This document shows, in pieces, positions 16,552 through 25,805 of a stretch of 60,671 bases of DNA (its first letter is position 1; the number at the start of each line of letters is the position of its first letter). The notes under the pieces were generated by a model, which was not told the origin of the DNA, did no database searches, and worked only from the letters and a program-made list of their open reading frames with translations. A program made the translations under genes and the position numbers. The stretch is from Thermoflexia bacterium. GTDB taxonomy: Bacteria; Chloroflexota; Anaerolineae; B4-G1. The stretch covers positions 1 through 60,671 of the forward strand of contig DUEK01000128.1 in the NCBI GenBank assembly GCA_011192155.1. Direction: 5' to 3'.

Positions 16552-17465
16552 ACCTGACCGGTTTGCATCTGTTACTAACGTACCAGTGCAACTACGAATG
16601 TGACCATTGCTTCGTCTGGGGAAGCCCCTCCCAAGAGGGCGTGATGACACTGGCGCAAATCGGCGACATCTACCGCCAGGCGCAGGAGTTGGGGACAGTG
16701 AACTCGATCTATCTGGAGGGCGGCGAACCGTTCCTCTACTACCCCATTATGGTGCGGGCGGCACGGGAAGCGACTAAATTGGGCTTCGGAGTCGGCATCG
16801 TGACCAACGATTACTGGGCCACCACGGTCGAGGACGCAGTCGAATGTCTGCGGCCACTGGCGGGCCTTGTGCAGGACTTGTCCATCTCCACCGACCTATT
16901 TCATTACGACGAGGTGATGAGCGCTCACGCACGCAACGCACTGGCGGCAGCGGAACAACTGGGCATCCCGGCAAGCACACTCACCTGCGAGACGCCAGAG
17001 GGAGCAGCAGGTTACCCCACCCAGACAGCCGGTGAGCCGGTGGAGAGTGGCCTAGCGGCCAATGCGGCCGCCATTATGTTCAAGGGCCGGGCGGCGGTGA
17101 AGCTGGTCGAAGGAGTGGCGCGGCGACCCTGGCGCGAGTTCAACGAATGCCCATACGAGACGCTGGACGATCCTGGACGGGTGCACGTGGATCACCTGGG
17201 CAACCTCCACGTATGTCAGGGACTGACAATGGGCAATCTCTTCGAACAATCGCTGACGGAGGTTGTGGCTGCATACGACCCGCAGGCGCACCCCATCGTC
17301 GGGCCGCTGCTGGCAGGCGGGCCGGCGGCGCTGGTGGAGCGGTACAACCTGCCGCACGAGGAAAGTTACGTGGATGCCTGCCACTTGTGCTACCTGGCTC
17401 GCGAGATACTACGAGAGCGGTTCCCGGAGTGCTTGGCGCCGGGACAAATGTATGGAGGGGACTGA
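16548..17465 (+). CDS. Radical SAM protein in the acetyl-CoA pathway operon
   Basis: A protein of 305 residues with the radical SAM motif CNYECDHCF (CxxxCxxC) near the N-terminus and a GGEP-type SAM-binding segment (YLEGGEPFLYY). The C-terminal region keeps several cysteines (FNECPYE, HVCQGLTMGN, DACHLCYLA), in the manner of a shortened SPASM domain that would hold an extra Fe-S cluster. It overlaps the RACo gene by 4 bases and runs into cooC, so it is co-expressed with activation and maturation functions. The substrate is unknown; modification of a CODH/ACS or CFeSP component is an inference from position. Confidence 0.88.
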   Translation: MNLTGLHLLLTYQCNYECDHCFVWGSPSQEGVMTLAQIGDIYRQAQELGTVNSIYLEGGEPFLYYPIMVRAAREATKLGFGVGIVTNDYWATTVEDAVECLRPLAGLVQDLSISTDLFHYDEVMSAHARNALAAAEQLGIPASTLTCETPEGAAGYPTQTAGEPVESGLAANAAAIMFKGRAAVKLVEGVARRPWREFNECPYETLDDPGRVHVDHLGNLHVCQGLTMGNLFEQSLTEVVAAYDPQAHPIVGPLLAGGPAALVERYNLPHEESYVDACHLCYLAREILRERFPECLAPGQMYGGD

Positions 17466-17466
17466 A

Positions 17467-18243
17467 TTGACAACCACAATTGCACTGGCCGGCAAGGGCG
17501 GCACCGGCAAGACCACCATCGCCGCGCTCATCATTCGCTACTTGATCGAGGAACAGAGCGGCTCCATCCTGGCAATTGACGCCGACCCCGCCACCAACCT
17601 CAACATGGTGCTGGGGATGGAGATGGGCGCGACCGTCGGCAGCATCCGCGAGGATATGTTGATCCAGGTGCAATCCAGCGGCGCGCTGGCCGGCTCAATG
17701 CCCGGTGGAATGAGCAAGCAAGATTACCTGGACTACGAAGTGCAGATGGCGATAGAGGAAGGTGATCGGGTGGACCTGCTGGTGATGGGCCGCCCCGAAG
17801 GCCCCGGCTGCTACTGCGCCGCCAACCAAATGCTGCGCGTGATCGTGGACCGCTTGAACAAGCAGTACGACTATGTAGTAATTGACAACGAGGCCGGGAT
17901 GGAACACCTTAGCCGCCGCACCACTCGCGACGTGGACGTGTTGCTGCTGGTGACTGACCCCACGCAACGGGGAATCGTCACGGCGCAGCGAATGGCAGAG
18001 ATGGTACCCGGACTGGAAATTGGCGTGGGCCACACCTACCTGATCGTCAACCGGCTGCGAGGAGAGATGCCCGCGCCGCTGGCCCAGACCATTGAACAAA
18101 CCGGGCTGAAATTGGTCGGCGTGGCGCCGGAAGATCCGGCAATGGCCGAGTTCGAGTTTACCGGGCGGCCGCTGGTGGAACTCCCAGCAGAGACGGCTGT
18201 TTATCAGGCGGTGCAAAAGATTGCAGAGAGCGTGATGGGATAG
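17467..18243 (+). CDS. cooC: CooC-type nickel-insertion ATPase
   Basis: A MinD/CooC-family P-loop ATPase of about 258 residues with the deviant Walker A GKGGTGKTT, Walker-type DADPATNLN, and a GCYCAANQ cysteine pair like the metal-binding CxC of CooC. It is expected to help insert nickel into CODH or ACS. I chose TTG at 17467 because GGAGGGG ends about 6 bases upstream; ATG at 17452 would add five residues but has no good site. A second CooC-like ATPase is at 41480. Confidence 0.92.
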   Translation: MTTTIALAGKGGTGKTTIAALIIRYLIEEQSGSILAIDADPATNLNMVLGMEMGATVGSIREDMLIQVQSSGALAGSMPGGMSKQDYLDYEVQMAIEEGDRVDLLVMGRPEGPGCYCAANQMLRVIVDRLNKQYDYVVIDNEAGMEHLSRRTTRDVDVLLLVTDPTQRGIVTAQRMAEMVPGLEIGVGHTYLIVNRLRGEMPAPLAQTIEQTGLKLVGVAPEDPAMAEFEFTGRPLVELPAETAVYQAVQKIAESVMG

Positions 18244-18400
18244 CGAGACTTGCCAGCGCATAGTATTTATGCCACAATTGTAGCGCGTAAATGCCGCATC
18301 GGAGAGGCAATCTCCACAGGCCGCTTGTTTTGTTCGAGCAGAACGTTTCTACGAGTGAGCACGCGCGAAAATCAACTAGTAAAACAAGGAGGTAGCTAGA
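18244..18400. other. Non-coding gap before acsE
   Basis: These 157 bases hold no ORF I can support. The only clear signal is a strong AAGGAGGT site just before the acsE ATG. The gap is long enough for a promoter, but I see no convincing -35/-10 pair. Confidence 0.6.
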
Positions 18401-19324
18401 ATGTACATAATTGGTGAGAACATTCACATCATTGCGCCCAGGGTCAAGAAGGCCATCGCCGAGCGAGACGCCAAATTCTTCCAAGACATGGCGGTGCGCA
18501 TGGTGGACGCCGGGGCGAGCGCAGTTGACCTCAACATCGGCCCGCAGAAAAAACACGGTCACGAGATTCTGCCCTGGCTGGTCGAGACCGTCGAGAAAGT
18601 GGTGGACGTGCCACTGGTATTCGACACCACCAACCTGGGAGCCATCGAGGCGGCCTGCGAGACGGTGAGCAAGGCTCAACCCATCATCAACTCCACCGAC
18701 GCGCGGGCCGAGCGCCTGGCGAGCGTGCCGGCGGTGGCGAAAAAGTTCAACACGCGCCTGGTCGCGCTGACGATGGCCGAGGGCATGATCCCCGTCGGCG
18801 CGGACGAGCGGGTGAGCATTGCACTGGAGACCCTGATCCCACACATGTTGGAGATTGATTTCCCCATCAACGACCTGATCATTGACCCGTTGGTATTGAC
18901 CGTCTCGGGCTGCCAGGAATACTGCCCAGAGTGCATCGAGGCGGTGCGCACGATAAAGTTCGCCTGGGATCCGCCCCCATTGACCAACGGCGGCCTCTCC
19001 AACGTCTCCAATGCCGTTCCTAACGAGATGCGCCCGTTGCTCAACCAGACGTACATGGTGATGCTGATGGGCGCCGGCTTGGATATGGTCATCGCTGACC
19101 CGCTGGACAAGGAACTGATGGAGTGGATCCGCGTGGTCGAGGAGCGGGACGAAAGCAGTGCGCTCAACAAGCTGCTGCTCAAACTGCACGACCGGGTGGA
19201 GGCGATGGAAGAATTGCAGCCCGACGACGTGGACATGTCTGACCCGCAGCAGGCCGACATCTGGAAGACGGTACAAGTGCTGCTGAACAAGGTGATCTAC
19301 ACAGATTCGTACCTGCGCGTGTAG
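18401..19324 (+). CDS. acsE: Methyltetrahydrofolate:corrinoid protein methyltransferase
   Basis: MeTr of 307 residues with a pterin-binding TIM-barrel fold, which moves the methyl group from methyl-THF to the Co(I) corrinoid of CFeSP. Family blocks include IGENIHIIAP, VDLNIGPQ, PLVFDTTN, INSTDARAERL, LTMAEGMIPVG and NGGLSNVSNAVP. The length is slightly above the typical 260-270. It joins the folate branch to the CODH/ACS branch and is followed by folD. Confidence 0.96.
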   Translation: MYIIGENIHIIAPRVKKAIAERDAKFFQDMAVRMVDAGASAVDLNIGPQKKHGHEILPWLVETVEKVVDVPLVFDTTNLGAIEAACETVSKAQPIINSTDARAERLASVPAVAKKFNTRLVALTMAEGMIPVGADERVSIALETLIPHMLEIDFPINDLIIDPLVLTVSGCQEYCPECIEAVRTIKFAWDPPPLTNGGLSNVSNAVPNEMRPLLNQTYMVMLMGAGLDMVIADPLDKELMEWIRVVEERDESSALNKLLLKLHDRVEAMEELQPDDVDMSDPQQADIWKTVQVLLNKVIYTDSYLRV

Positions 19325-19360
19325 TAGCGCGATGTGCGAATAACGCATTACGGAGGATAT

Positions 19361-20248
19361 ATGCCTGCGCAACTACTTGACGGAAGAGCGACGTCGGCCG
19401 CGATCCACGATGAGGTCAAGGCCGGGGTAGAGAAACTCAAGACTGAACACGGCATCGTGCCGGGGCTGGCCACGGTACTCGTGGGAGAGGACCCCGGCTC
19501 CAAAAGTTACGTCGGGATGAAGCAAAAGCAGTGCGAAAAGGCGGGGATGCATCCTTTCGCACGTCACCTGCCGGAGGACATCAGCCAGGAAGAACTCGAA
19601 AAGGTACTAGGGGAGCTGAACGCCGACCCAGATGTGCACGGTATCCTGGTACAACTGCCGCTCCCCGACCACCTGGACGAAGAAAGCGCCTTAGCGGCCA
19701 TCGCGCTCGAAAAGGACGTGGATGGTTTCCATCCGGTCAATATAGAGCGCTTGACCCTGCAAGGGATGGAACCGACGTTCGCACCGTGTATGCCCTTGGG
19801 CTGCGTCGAGTTGCTCGACCGCTACAATGTCGAGATCAAAGGGAAAGAGGCCGTGGTGCTAGGCCCCAGCAACATCGTCGGCCTGCCGGCGGCGATGCTG
19901 TTGCTTCACCGGGGTGCGACGCTCACCATCTGCCATCCCCACACGGAGAATCTGGCAGAGATCAGCAGACGGGCCGATATCCTCGTCGCCGCCATAGACC
20001 AACCCAGGATGGTGAAGGCTGAATGGGTCAAGCCGGGGGCGGCGGTAATCGACGTCGGCTGGAGCCGCGTGAAGGACGAGACGGCGAAGAAAGGATTTCG
20101 TGTCGTGGGTAACGTGGACTTTGACGCGGTCAAAGAAGTGGCCGGGTATCTCACACCGGTACCGGGCGGCACCGGGCCAATGACCATCGTGTTACTTTTG
20201 CAAAACACGCTTCTCTCGGCCAGGCGAGTGGCCGGTCTGATTGACTGA
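19361..20248 (+). CDS. folD: Methylene-THF dehydrogenase/methenyl-THF cyclohydrolase (canonical copy)
   Basis: FolD of 295 residues. The catalytic motif is intact here: SYVGMKQK has Tyr followed four residues later by Lys, as in characterised enzymes. Other blocks are HGILVQLPLP, EKDVDGFHPVN, GPSNIVGLP and PVPGGTGPMT. I start at ATG 19361 because CGGAGG lies just upstream. This copy is expected to do both dehydrogenase and cyclohydrolase steps, unlike the divergent copy at 2576-3766. It closes the core C1 gene run. Confidence 0.96.
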   Translation: MPAQLLDGRATSAAIHDEVKAGVEKLKTEHGIVPGLATVLVGEDPGSKSYVGMKQKQCEKAGMHPFARHLPEDISQEELEKVLGELNADPDVHGILVQLPLPDHLDEESALAAIALEKDVDGFHPVNIERLTLQGMEPTFAPCMPLGCVELLDRYNVEIKGKEAVVLGPSNIVGLPAAMLLLHRGATLTICHPHTENLAEISRRADILVAAIDQPRMVKAEWVKPGAAVIDVGWSRVKDETAKKGFRVVGNVDFDAVKEVAGYLTPVPGGTGPMTIVLLLQNTLLSARRVAGLID

Positions 20249-20260
20249 GGAACAGGGAAA

Positions 20261-20304
20261 GAAACCTGGTTTTTACCGCTTTGCTTACAGAAAAACCTGG
20301 TTTC
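20261..20304. repeat. Palindromic repeat (GAAACCAGG family), long-loop form
   Basis: GAAACCTGGTTTTT (20261-20274) and AAAAACCTGGTTTC (20291-20304) form a stem with one mismatch. The loop reads as the reverse complement of the loop in the copy at 35881-35923 (GTAAGCAAAGCG there), so this is the same element in the opposite orientation. It lies between folD and hdrC. Confidence 0.85.
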
Positions 20305-20322
20305 TGAGAAATCGGAGACAGT

Positions 20323-20727
20323 ATGCGAACCCAACTCTCGATTGACAAAGTGCGCGGCCCTTTTGTAACCAACGTGGAAGAGATCAGCGGTCAGGACTTG
20401 CTGGATTGTAACCAATGCGGCAAATGCAGCGCGGGCTGCCCGATCGTGGGAGTGATGGACATTCTGCCCAGCCAGGTCATCCGCATGGCGCAACTGGGAA
20501 TGGAGGAGGTGCTGGAGAGCAACACCGTCTGGATCTGCGCCTCCTGCCTGACCTGCGTCACTCGCTGCCCCAAGGGGGTGGACCTGCCCCGGCTGATGGA
20601 GGCGCTGCGCCAGATATCACTGCGCGAAGGGGTATCTAAACTTGACCTAGACGCGCTTCCTCCCGATCTGGTCAAGGCCGTGCCTCAACTCGCCATCGTC
20701 GGCGGGTTCAGAAAATACATAAAGTAG
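20323..20727 (+). CDS. hdrC: HdrC-like iron-sulfur protein
   Basis: A protein of 134 residues with two [4Fe-4S] motifs, CNQCGKCSAGCP and CASCLTCVTRCP, the HdrC arrangement that passes electrons between HdrA and HdrB. It is shorter than many HdrC proteins. It begins Hdr array I and is followed 14 bases later by hdrB and then hdrA, the usual partner set. In acetogens and sulfate reducers such sets can serve MetVF or thiol/disulfide acceptors; the acceptor here is not shown by the sequence. Confidence 0.93.
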   Translation: MRTQLSIDKVRGPFVTNVEEISGQDLLDCNQCGKCSAGCPIVGVMDILPSQVIRMAQLGMEEVLESNTVWICASCLTCVTRCPKGVDLPRLMEALRQISLREGVSKLDLDALPPDLVKAVPQLAIVGGFRKYIK

Positions 20728-20741
20728 ATTGGGAGATGGTA

Positions 20742-21623
20742 ATGAGTATACCGTACTATCCGGGTTGCACGCTCTCTACAAAAGCCAAGAACTATGATCG
20801 CTCAGGGCGGGCGGTGGCCGAATCGCTGGGGATGCCGTTGGAAGAACTGGCCGAGTGGCAATGCTGCGGAGCCACCTTCCCCCTGGTACTGGACGACTCG
20901 CTGGCTCTGATCGCCCCGACGCGCATACTGTACCAGGCACAGCAGGCCGGTGAGCGCGCGGATTCTCCGAAACCGTTAGCGACACTGTGCGCCATCTGCT
21001 TCCACGTCCTGCGCCGCTCCCAGGCGTTGCTGGAGCGCGACCCCGAGATGCTGGAACGCATCAACTGGTTCACCGAACAGGAATACAAGGGCAAAGTACA
21101 CGTCGCGCACTTTTTAGAGATCCTGCGCGATGACCTGGGCTGGGAGGCGCTGGCTGAAAAAATAGCGCGTCCACTGACCGGGTTGCAGGTGGCCCCCTAC
21201 TACGGCTGCCTGCTCCTGCGCCCATACGACGAGGTCGGTCTGGACGACCCCGAAAACCCGATCATCATGCACGACTTGGTGCGGGCGCTGGGAGCGGAGC
21301 CGGTGGACTTTGCCCACAATATCGAGTGCTGCGGTTCCTATCTGACGGTCAAAGAACCTCAAGTCTCAGAAACGCTCTCGAAGGACATTGTGGCCTCGGC
21401 GCGGGCGAGCGGCGCGCAGGCCATCGTCACCGCCTGTCCGCTGTGCCAGTTCAATCTGGATTACCCGCAGCGAGAGACGGAGGCCGGCCAGACAGGCGAC
21501 GAGATACCCATACTCTACTTTACTCAACTGATGGCTATCGCGCTCGGCCTGCCGGAGGAGACGTGGGGGTTGGAAGACAACTACGTGGGGCTGAATCTGG
21601 AAGCCGGAGAGCAAGGGGCATGA
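20742..21623 (+). CDS. hdrB: HdrB-like CCG-domain protein
   Basis: A protein of 293 residues with two cysteine-rich CCG domains, YYPGC through WQCCGATFP with CAIC in the first half, and IECCGSYL with CPLCQFN in the second. These bind the noncubane [4Fe-4S] clusters of HdrB, where a disulfide or other acceptor is reduced. I use ATG 20742, six bases after GGGAG, rather than the ATG two codons earlier. It overlaps the next hdrA by 4 bases. Confidence 0.94.
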   Translation: MSIPYYPGCTLSTKAKNYDRSGRAVAESLGMPLEELAEWQCCGATFPLVLDDSLALIAPTRILYQAQQAGERADSPKPLATLCAICFHVLRRSQALLERDPEMLERINWFTEQEYKGKVHVAHFLEILRDDLGWEALAEKIARPLTGLQVAPYYGCLLLRPYDEVGLDDPENPIIMHDLVRALGAEPVDFAHNIECCGSYLTVKEPQVSETLSKDIVASARASGAQAIVTACPLCQFNLDYPQRETEAGQTGDEIPILYFTQLMAIALGLPEETWGLEDNYVGLNLEAGEQGA

Positions 21624-22912
21624 TCGAACGAGCACTGGTGATCGGCGCCGGAATCAGCGGGATGCAGGCCGCGCTCGATATCGCCAACAGCGGTTACGAG
21701 GTCCTCCTGGTCGAGAAGGAGCCGACTATTGGCGGGCACATGGCGCAACTCTCCGAGACCTTTCCCACGCTGGATTGCTCCTCGTGCATCCTGACCCCCC
21801 GCATGGTCGAGGTGGGGCAACATACCAACATCCGCCGGCTCATGCTCAGCCAAGTCACGTCCGTCGAGGGAGAGGCGGGCAACTTTCAGGTCAAGATACT
21901 CCGCCATCCCCGCTACGTCATCGAGGACAAGTGCATTGCCTGTGGCGCTTGCGCCAAAGTTTGCCCGGTAAAAGTGCCCAGCGAGTTCGAGCGCGGAATG
22001 GCCGAGCGCAGCGCGATCTATATGCCTTTTCCACAAGCCGTGCCAGCGATCTACCATCTCGACCGGGACGTTTGCGAGGACTGTGGAAAATGCGCGGAAA
22101 AGTGCCCGGCCCAGGCCATTGATTACGACATGCAACCCGAGACGCTAGAGATTGGGGTGGGCGCCATCATCGTCGCCACGGGCTATGAGCTTTACGACGG
22201 CGAAGCGGTGCAGGCCTACGGCTACGGGTCGCACCCCGACGTGCTGAACGGGCTGGAATTCGAGCGATTGCTCTCCGCCTCCGGCCCGACCGGCGGGGAC
22301 GTGATCCGTCCCTCTGACGGCAAGGTTCCTAAAGAGTTGGTCTTTATCCAGTGCGCCGGCTCTCGCAACCCAGAGCACGGCATGCCCTACTGCTCCAAGG
22401 TCTGCTGCATGTACACTGCCAAACAGGCCATCCTCTACAAGCACCGCGTCCACGATGGACAGGTCTATTCATTTTATATGGATGTGCGGGCCGGCGGCAA
22501 GGGGTACGAGGAATTTGTTACCCGCGCGATGGAGGAAGACCGCACACTCTACATTCGCGGGCGCGTCTCCAAGGTCTTTGCCCAGAACGGCAAACTCATA
22601 GTGTGGGGTGCGGACACGCTGACCGACCAAAAGATCGAGATCGCTGCCGATATGGTGGTGGTGGCATCAGCAATCGTGCCCTCGGCAGGCGCGCGCCAGG
22701 TAGCGGAGATGTTGGATATCGAGGTGGACCAGTTCGGATTTTACGTCCCCTCAAACGAGGAAATGACGCCGGTCGAGAGCAGAGTGCCGGGAGTTTTTCT
22801 GGCCGGCGTAGGACTGGGGCCGCGCGACATCCCAGAGACGGTGGCCCAGGCCTCCGGCGCGGCGGCCAAAGCGCTGGCTTTGTTCGGAGCGGCAAAGGCG
22901 GGTGTGCAATGA
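21620..22912 (+). CDS. hdrA: HdrA, short form (FAD core with inserted ferredoxin)
   Basis: A 430-residue HdrA that begins at the FAD-binding motif (VIGAGISGMQ, residue 7 on) and lacks both the N-terminal HdrA domain and the C-terminal ferredoxin. It keeps the thioredoxin-reductase-like core, the core cysteines DCSSCIL and an inserted ferredoxin domain with CIACGACAKVCP and CEDCGKCAEKCP. Its features complement the long HdrA at 24066, which lacks exactly these, so the two probably form one working unit. The start overlaps the hdrB stop and the end overlaps the aminotransferase start (ATGA). Confidence 0.93.
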   Translation: MIERALVIGAGISGMQAALDIANSGYEVLLVEKEPTIGGHMAQLSETFPTLDCSSCILTPRMVEVGQHTNIRRLMLSQVTSVEGEAGNFQVKILRHPRYVIEDKCIACGACAKVCPVKVPSEFERGMAERSAIYMPFPQAVPAIYHLDRDVCEDCGKCAEKCPAQAIDYDMQPETLEIGVGAIIVATGYELYDGEAVQAYGYGSHPDVLNGLEFERLLSASGPTGGDVIRPSDGKVPKELVFIQCAGSRNPEHGMPYCSKVCCMYTAKQAILYKHRVHDGQVYSFYMDVRAGGKGYEEFVTRAMEEDRTLYIRGRVSKVFAQNGKLIVWGADTLTDQKIEIAADMVVVASAIVPSAGARQVAEMLDIEVDQFGFYVPSNEEMTPVESRVPGVFLAGVGLGPRDIPETVAQASGAAAKALALFGAAKAGVQ

Positions 22913-24069
22913 GACCCAAACTCTTTATCCCCGGTCCGTGCGAGGTGGACGAGGATGTGCTGGCGGCTATGGCCCAGCCCACGCTCAAGCACTATGGCCC
23001 CGAGTGGCTCAAGGTCCACCACGAGGTGCTGGGACTGCTCAAGCGAGTATTCCAGACCGAGAACGATCTCTTTATGCTGCCGGGAGCGGGGTCGGCCGCG
23101 CTGGACATGGCCTTTGGCAGCCTGCTGGCCACTGGCGATACGGTCATCATCGGCAACAACGGCTTTTTTGGCAATCGGATGGGAAGGATAGCCTCCGCCT
23201 GCGGCCTACGGTCAGTCTTTTTCATCGCGCCCCAGGGCCAGCCTTTGAACCCCGACGATCTGCGGCAAACCCTGGCCCAGGAGCCGGAAGCTCGAGCGGT
23301 GGCCATAGTTCACCACGAGACCTCTACCGCGGTGCTCAATCCGCTGCAAGAACTGGCGCAAGTAACCCACGAGGCCGGGCTGCCCATCATCGTGGACGGC
23401 ATAGCCTCCCTGGGCGGCGTAAACCTGCCGGTGGACGAGTGGAACATTGACGTCTGCGTGACGGTGGCGAACAAGTGCCTGGAATGTCCGCCGGGTCTGA
23501 CCTTTATCTCCGCCAGTCCCAAAGCGTGGGAGTGGGTGGATAGGAACAAGAGTCAGACTCACGGCTGGTACCTGAACCTGAAAACGTGGCGCAAGTATGC
23601 CGCCGATTGGGGAGATTGGCACCCCACCCCGGTCACGATGCCCACCAACAACGTGCTGGCGCTGCGGGCGAGCCTGCGACGAATCCTGGACGGCGGATTA
23701 GAAACCCACTTTGCCCGCTACCGCCAGGCGGCCCAGGCGGTCCGGCGCGGACTGGCAGCGGCCGGTTTTGAGATGCTGGTGGCGGAGACTTGTGCCTCGC
23801 CCATCGCTACAGCCGTAAAAGCTCGACCAGAGTTCAAGGTGAGCGAGTTGATCGAGTATTTGGCCCAGGCCCACTCCATCTACATCTCGGGCGGGATCGG
23901 GCCGCTGCGAGGGAAAATTTTCCGCGTAGGGCACATGGGCAAAGCAGCCACCCCACCCTACCTGATGGAATTTCTCTTTGCCGTGGAGACATTCCTGCGC
24001 AAGAAGGGATTCAAAGTTCCTGTAGGGGTCAGCCTGGTTGGCCTGACAGAGGAGCGGAAAAGCAAATGA
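22909..24069 (+). CDS. Class V aminotransferase (alanine/serine-glyoxylate type)
   Basis: A PLP enzyme of 386 residues in the alanine-glyoxylate/serine-pyruvate aminotransferase family. It opens FIPGPCEVDEDV, has the HETST substrate segment, the VDGIASLGG Asp that contacts PLP, and the likely Schiff-base Lys in ANKCLECPPG. It overlaps both hdrA neighbours by 4 bases, so it is translationally coupled inside an Hdr operon. A link between glyoxylate/glycine/serine and C1 metabolism is plausible. The exact amino donor and acceptor cannot be read from the sequence. Confidence 0.92.
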   Translation: MRPKLFIPGPCEVDEDVLAAMAQPTLKHYGPEWLKVHHEVLGLLKRVFQTENDLFMLPGAGSAALDMAFGSLLATGDTVIIGNNGFFGNRMGRIASACGLRSVFFIAPQGQPLNPDDLRQTLAQEPEARAVAIVHHETSTAVLNPLQELAQVTHEAGLPIIVDGIASLGGVNLPVDEWNIDVCVTVANKCLECPPGLTFISASPKAWEWVDRNKSQTHGWYLNLKTWRKYAADWGDWHPTPVTMPTNNVLALRASLRRILDGGLETHFARYRQAAQAVRRGLAAAGFEMLVAETCASPIATAVKARPEFKVSELIEYLAQAHSIYISGGIGPLRGKIFRVGHMGKAATPPYLMEFLFAVETFLRKKGFKVPVGVSLVGLTEERKSK

Positions 24070-25775
24070 GCCGGATTGGGGTATTCGTCTGTCACTGCGG
24101 GATCAATATAGCCGGCACGGTAGATGTGAAACGGGTAGCCAAAGAGATGCGCCAGCACCCGGACGTCATCTATACCAAAGATTACAAGTACATGTGCTCC
24201 GAACCGGGGCAGCGATTGCTCAAGGAGGCCATTGAGAAACGCGGCCTGGACGGAGTGGTGGTGGCGGCCTGTTCTCCCGCGATGCACGAAAAGACCTTTC
24301 GCGGGGCCTCGGCGTCGGTGAGGATGAACCCCTACCGCTGCGAGATCGCCAACATCCGCGAACAGTGTTCCTGGGTACATGCGCAGGAACCGGAGCGGGC
24401 CACCGAGAAGGCGCTCGACATCATACGCACTCTCGTGGAAAAGACCGCGCGGGACGAAAAGCTAGAGCCGTCCAGCCTGCCGCTGACCAAGCGGGCGATC
24501 GTCATCGGGGGCGGCCCGGCCGGGATGCAAGCCGCGCTCGATGTCGCCAGCGCCGGATACCCGGTTGTGCTGGTGGAGCGGGAAGCTAACCTGGGCGGCA
24601 AGATGGCCCAACTCAGCGGCACCTATCTCAACTTTAACGCCGCGCCCGACCTGTCGCAGCGCAGGGTTGAAAAAGTTCTCAACCACCCCAACATCGAGGT
24701 ATTGACGAGCGCAGAGGTGGCAAAGGTCGAGGGGTACGTGGGGAATTTCGAGGCGGAAGTTCGGGGTTCGGGATTGGGGAATTCGGAATCCCGAACATTT
24801 GACGTGGGCGCTATCGTGGTTGCCACCGGATGGGCGCCCTACCCCCAGGAGCGGCTGCCAGAATACGGCGGCGGCAAGATAGCGGACGTGGTGGATGGGC
24901 TGACGTTTGAAAAGATGTTGCAGAACAGCGCGGCGCCCCGGCGTCCCTCCGACGGGCGCGTGCCCCGCGAGGTGGTGTTCGTTCAGTGCGCTGGCTCCCG
25001 CGACCCGGAGCGCGGCGTGCCCTATTGCTCCAAGGTCTGTTGCATGTACGTCGCCAAGCAGGCGACAATGTTCAAAGAGCGCGTGCCGGAGGGTCAGGCC
25101 TATGTCTTTTACATTGACATCCGCTCGGCGGGCAAAGGATACGATGAGTACGTACAGCGGGCGATGGAGGAACAGGACGTGCTCTACCTGCGGGGCAAGG
25201 TGAGCAAGATTTTCCAGAATGGGGCCAAGACAATCGTATGGGGCGCCGATACGTTGAGCGGCCAGTCGGTAGAAGTGGCCGCCGACCTGGTGGTGCTGGC
25301 GACGCCGATGGCGCCCGACCCACACGCTACGGAACTGGCCCAGACCCTAAGAATCGGCATTGACCAGGACAACTTTTTCAGCGAAGCGCACCCCAAACTG
25401 CGCCCGGTCGAGAGCCTGACGGCGGGAATGTTCCTGGCCGGGGCGGCGCAGGGGCCAAAAGACATCCCAGAGACAGTGGCGCAGGCCTCGGGCGCGGCGG
25501 CCAAAGTGCTGCAACTGTTCTCCCAGGATGAGATGATCCAAGAGCCGACCGTGGCTTACGTCATCGAAGAAGTGTGCTCCGGGTGCGGCGTGTGCGTGGG
25601 GGCCTGTCCCTACGATGCGCGGGCGCTTGATTCGCTGCGCGGCGTCGTCAAAGTCAATGCGGCGCTGTGTCAAAACTGCGGGGCCTGCGTATCGGCCTGC
25701 CCTAACAAAGCCAGCCAGATCTATAACTGGACGCCGGAGCAAATCCTGGCGATGGCAGACGTGGTGGGTTGGTAA
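24066..25775 (+). CDS. hdrA: HdrA, long form (N-terminal domain, FAD core, C-terminal ferredoxin)
   Basis: A 569-residue HdrA. Residues 1-135 are the N-terminal HdrA domain (GVFVCHCGINIAGTVD, IREQCSWVH). The FAD core begins near residue 145 (VIGGGPAGMQ), but the core cysteines are missing (TYLNFNAAPDL where the short form has DCSSC) and no ferredoxin is inserted. A two-cluster ferredoxin ends the protein (CSGCGVCVGACP, CQNCGACVSACP, from about 502). This is the complement of the short form upstream. A 9-bp palindrome (24767-24795) is read in frame and adds about a dozen residues compared with the other long forms. Confidence 0.93.
   Translation: MSRIGVFVCHCGINIAGTVDVKRVAKEMRQHPDVIYTKDYKYMCSEPGQRLLKEAIEKRGLDGVVVAACSPAMHEKTFRGASASVRMNPYRCEIANIREQCSWVHAQEPERATEKALDIIRTLVEKTARDEKLEPSSLPLTKRAIVIGGGPAGMQAALDVASAGYPVVLVEREANLGGKMAQLSGTYLNFNAAPDLSQRRVEKVLNHPNIEVLTSAEVAKVEGYVGNFEAEVRGSGLGNSESRTFDVGAIVVATGWAPYPQERLPEYGGGKIADVVDGLTFEKMLQNSAAPRRPSDGRVPREVVFVQCAGSRDPERGVPYCSKVCCMYVAKQATMFKERVPEGQAYVFYIDIRSAGKGYDEYVQRAMEEQDVLYLRGKVSKIFQNGAKTIVWGADTLSGQSVEVAADLVVLATPMAPDPHATELAQTLRIGIDQDNFFSEAHPKLRPVESLTAGMFLAGAAQGPKDIPETVAQASGAAAKVLQLFSQDEMIQEPTVAYVIEEVCSGCGVCVGACPYDARALDSLRGVVKVNAALCQNCGACVSACPNKASQIYNWTPEQILAMADVVGW
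24767..24795. repeat. Palindromic element inside hdrA
   Basis: TTCGGGATT (24767-24775) and AATCCCGAA (24787-24795) form a perfect 9-bp stem within the coding sequence. The encoded GSGLGNSES segment is absent from the long HdrA paralogs at 33684 and 51294, which supports an in-frame insertion. Confidence 0.6.
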
Positions 25776-25805
25776 AGACAGACAATTAATTCGAGGAGGC
25801 CGAAA

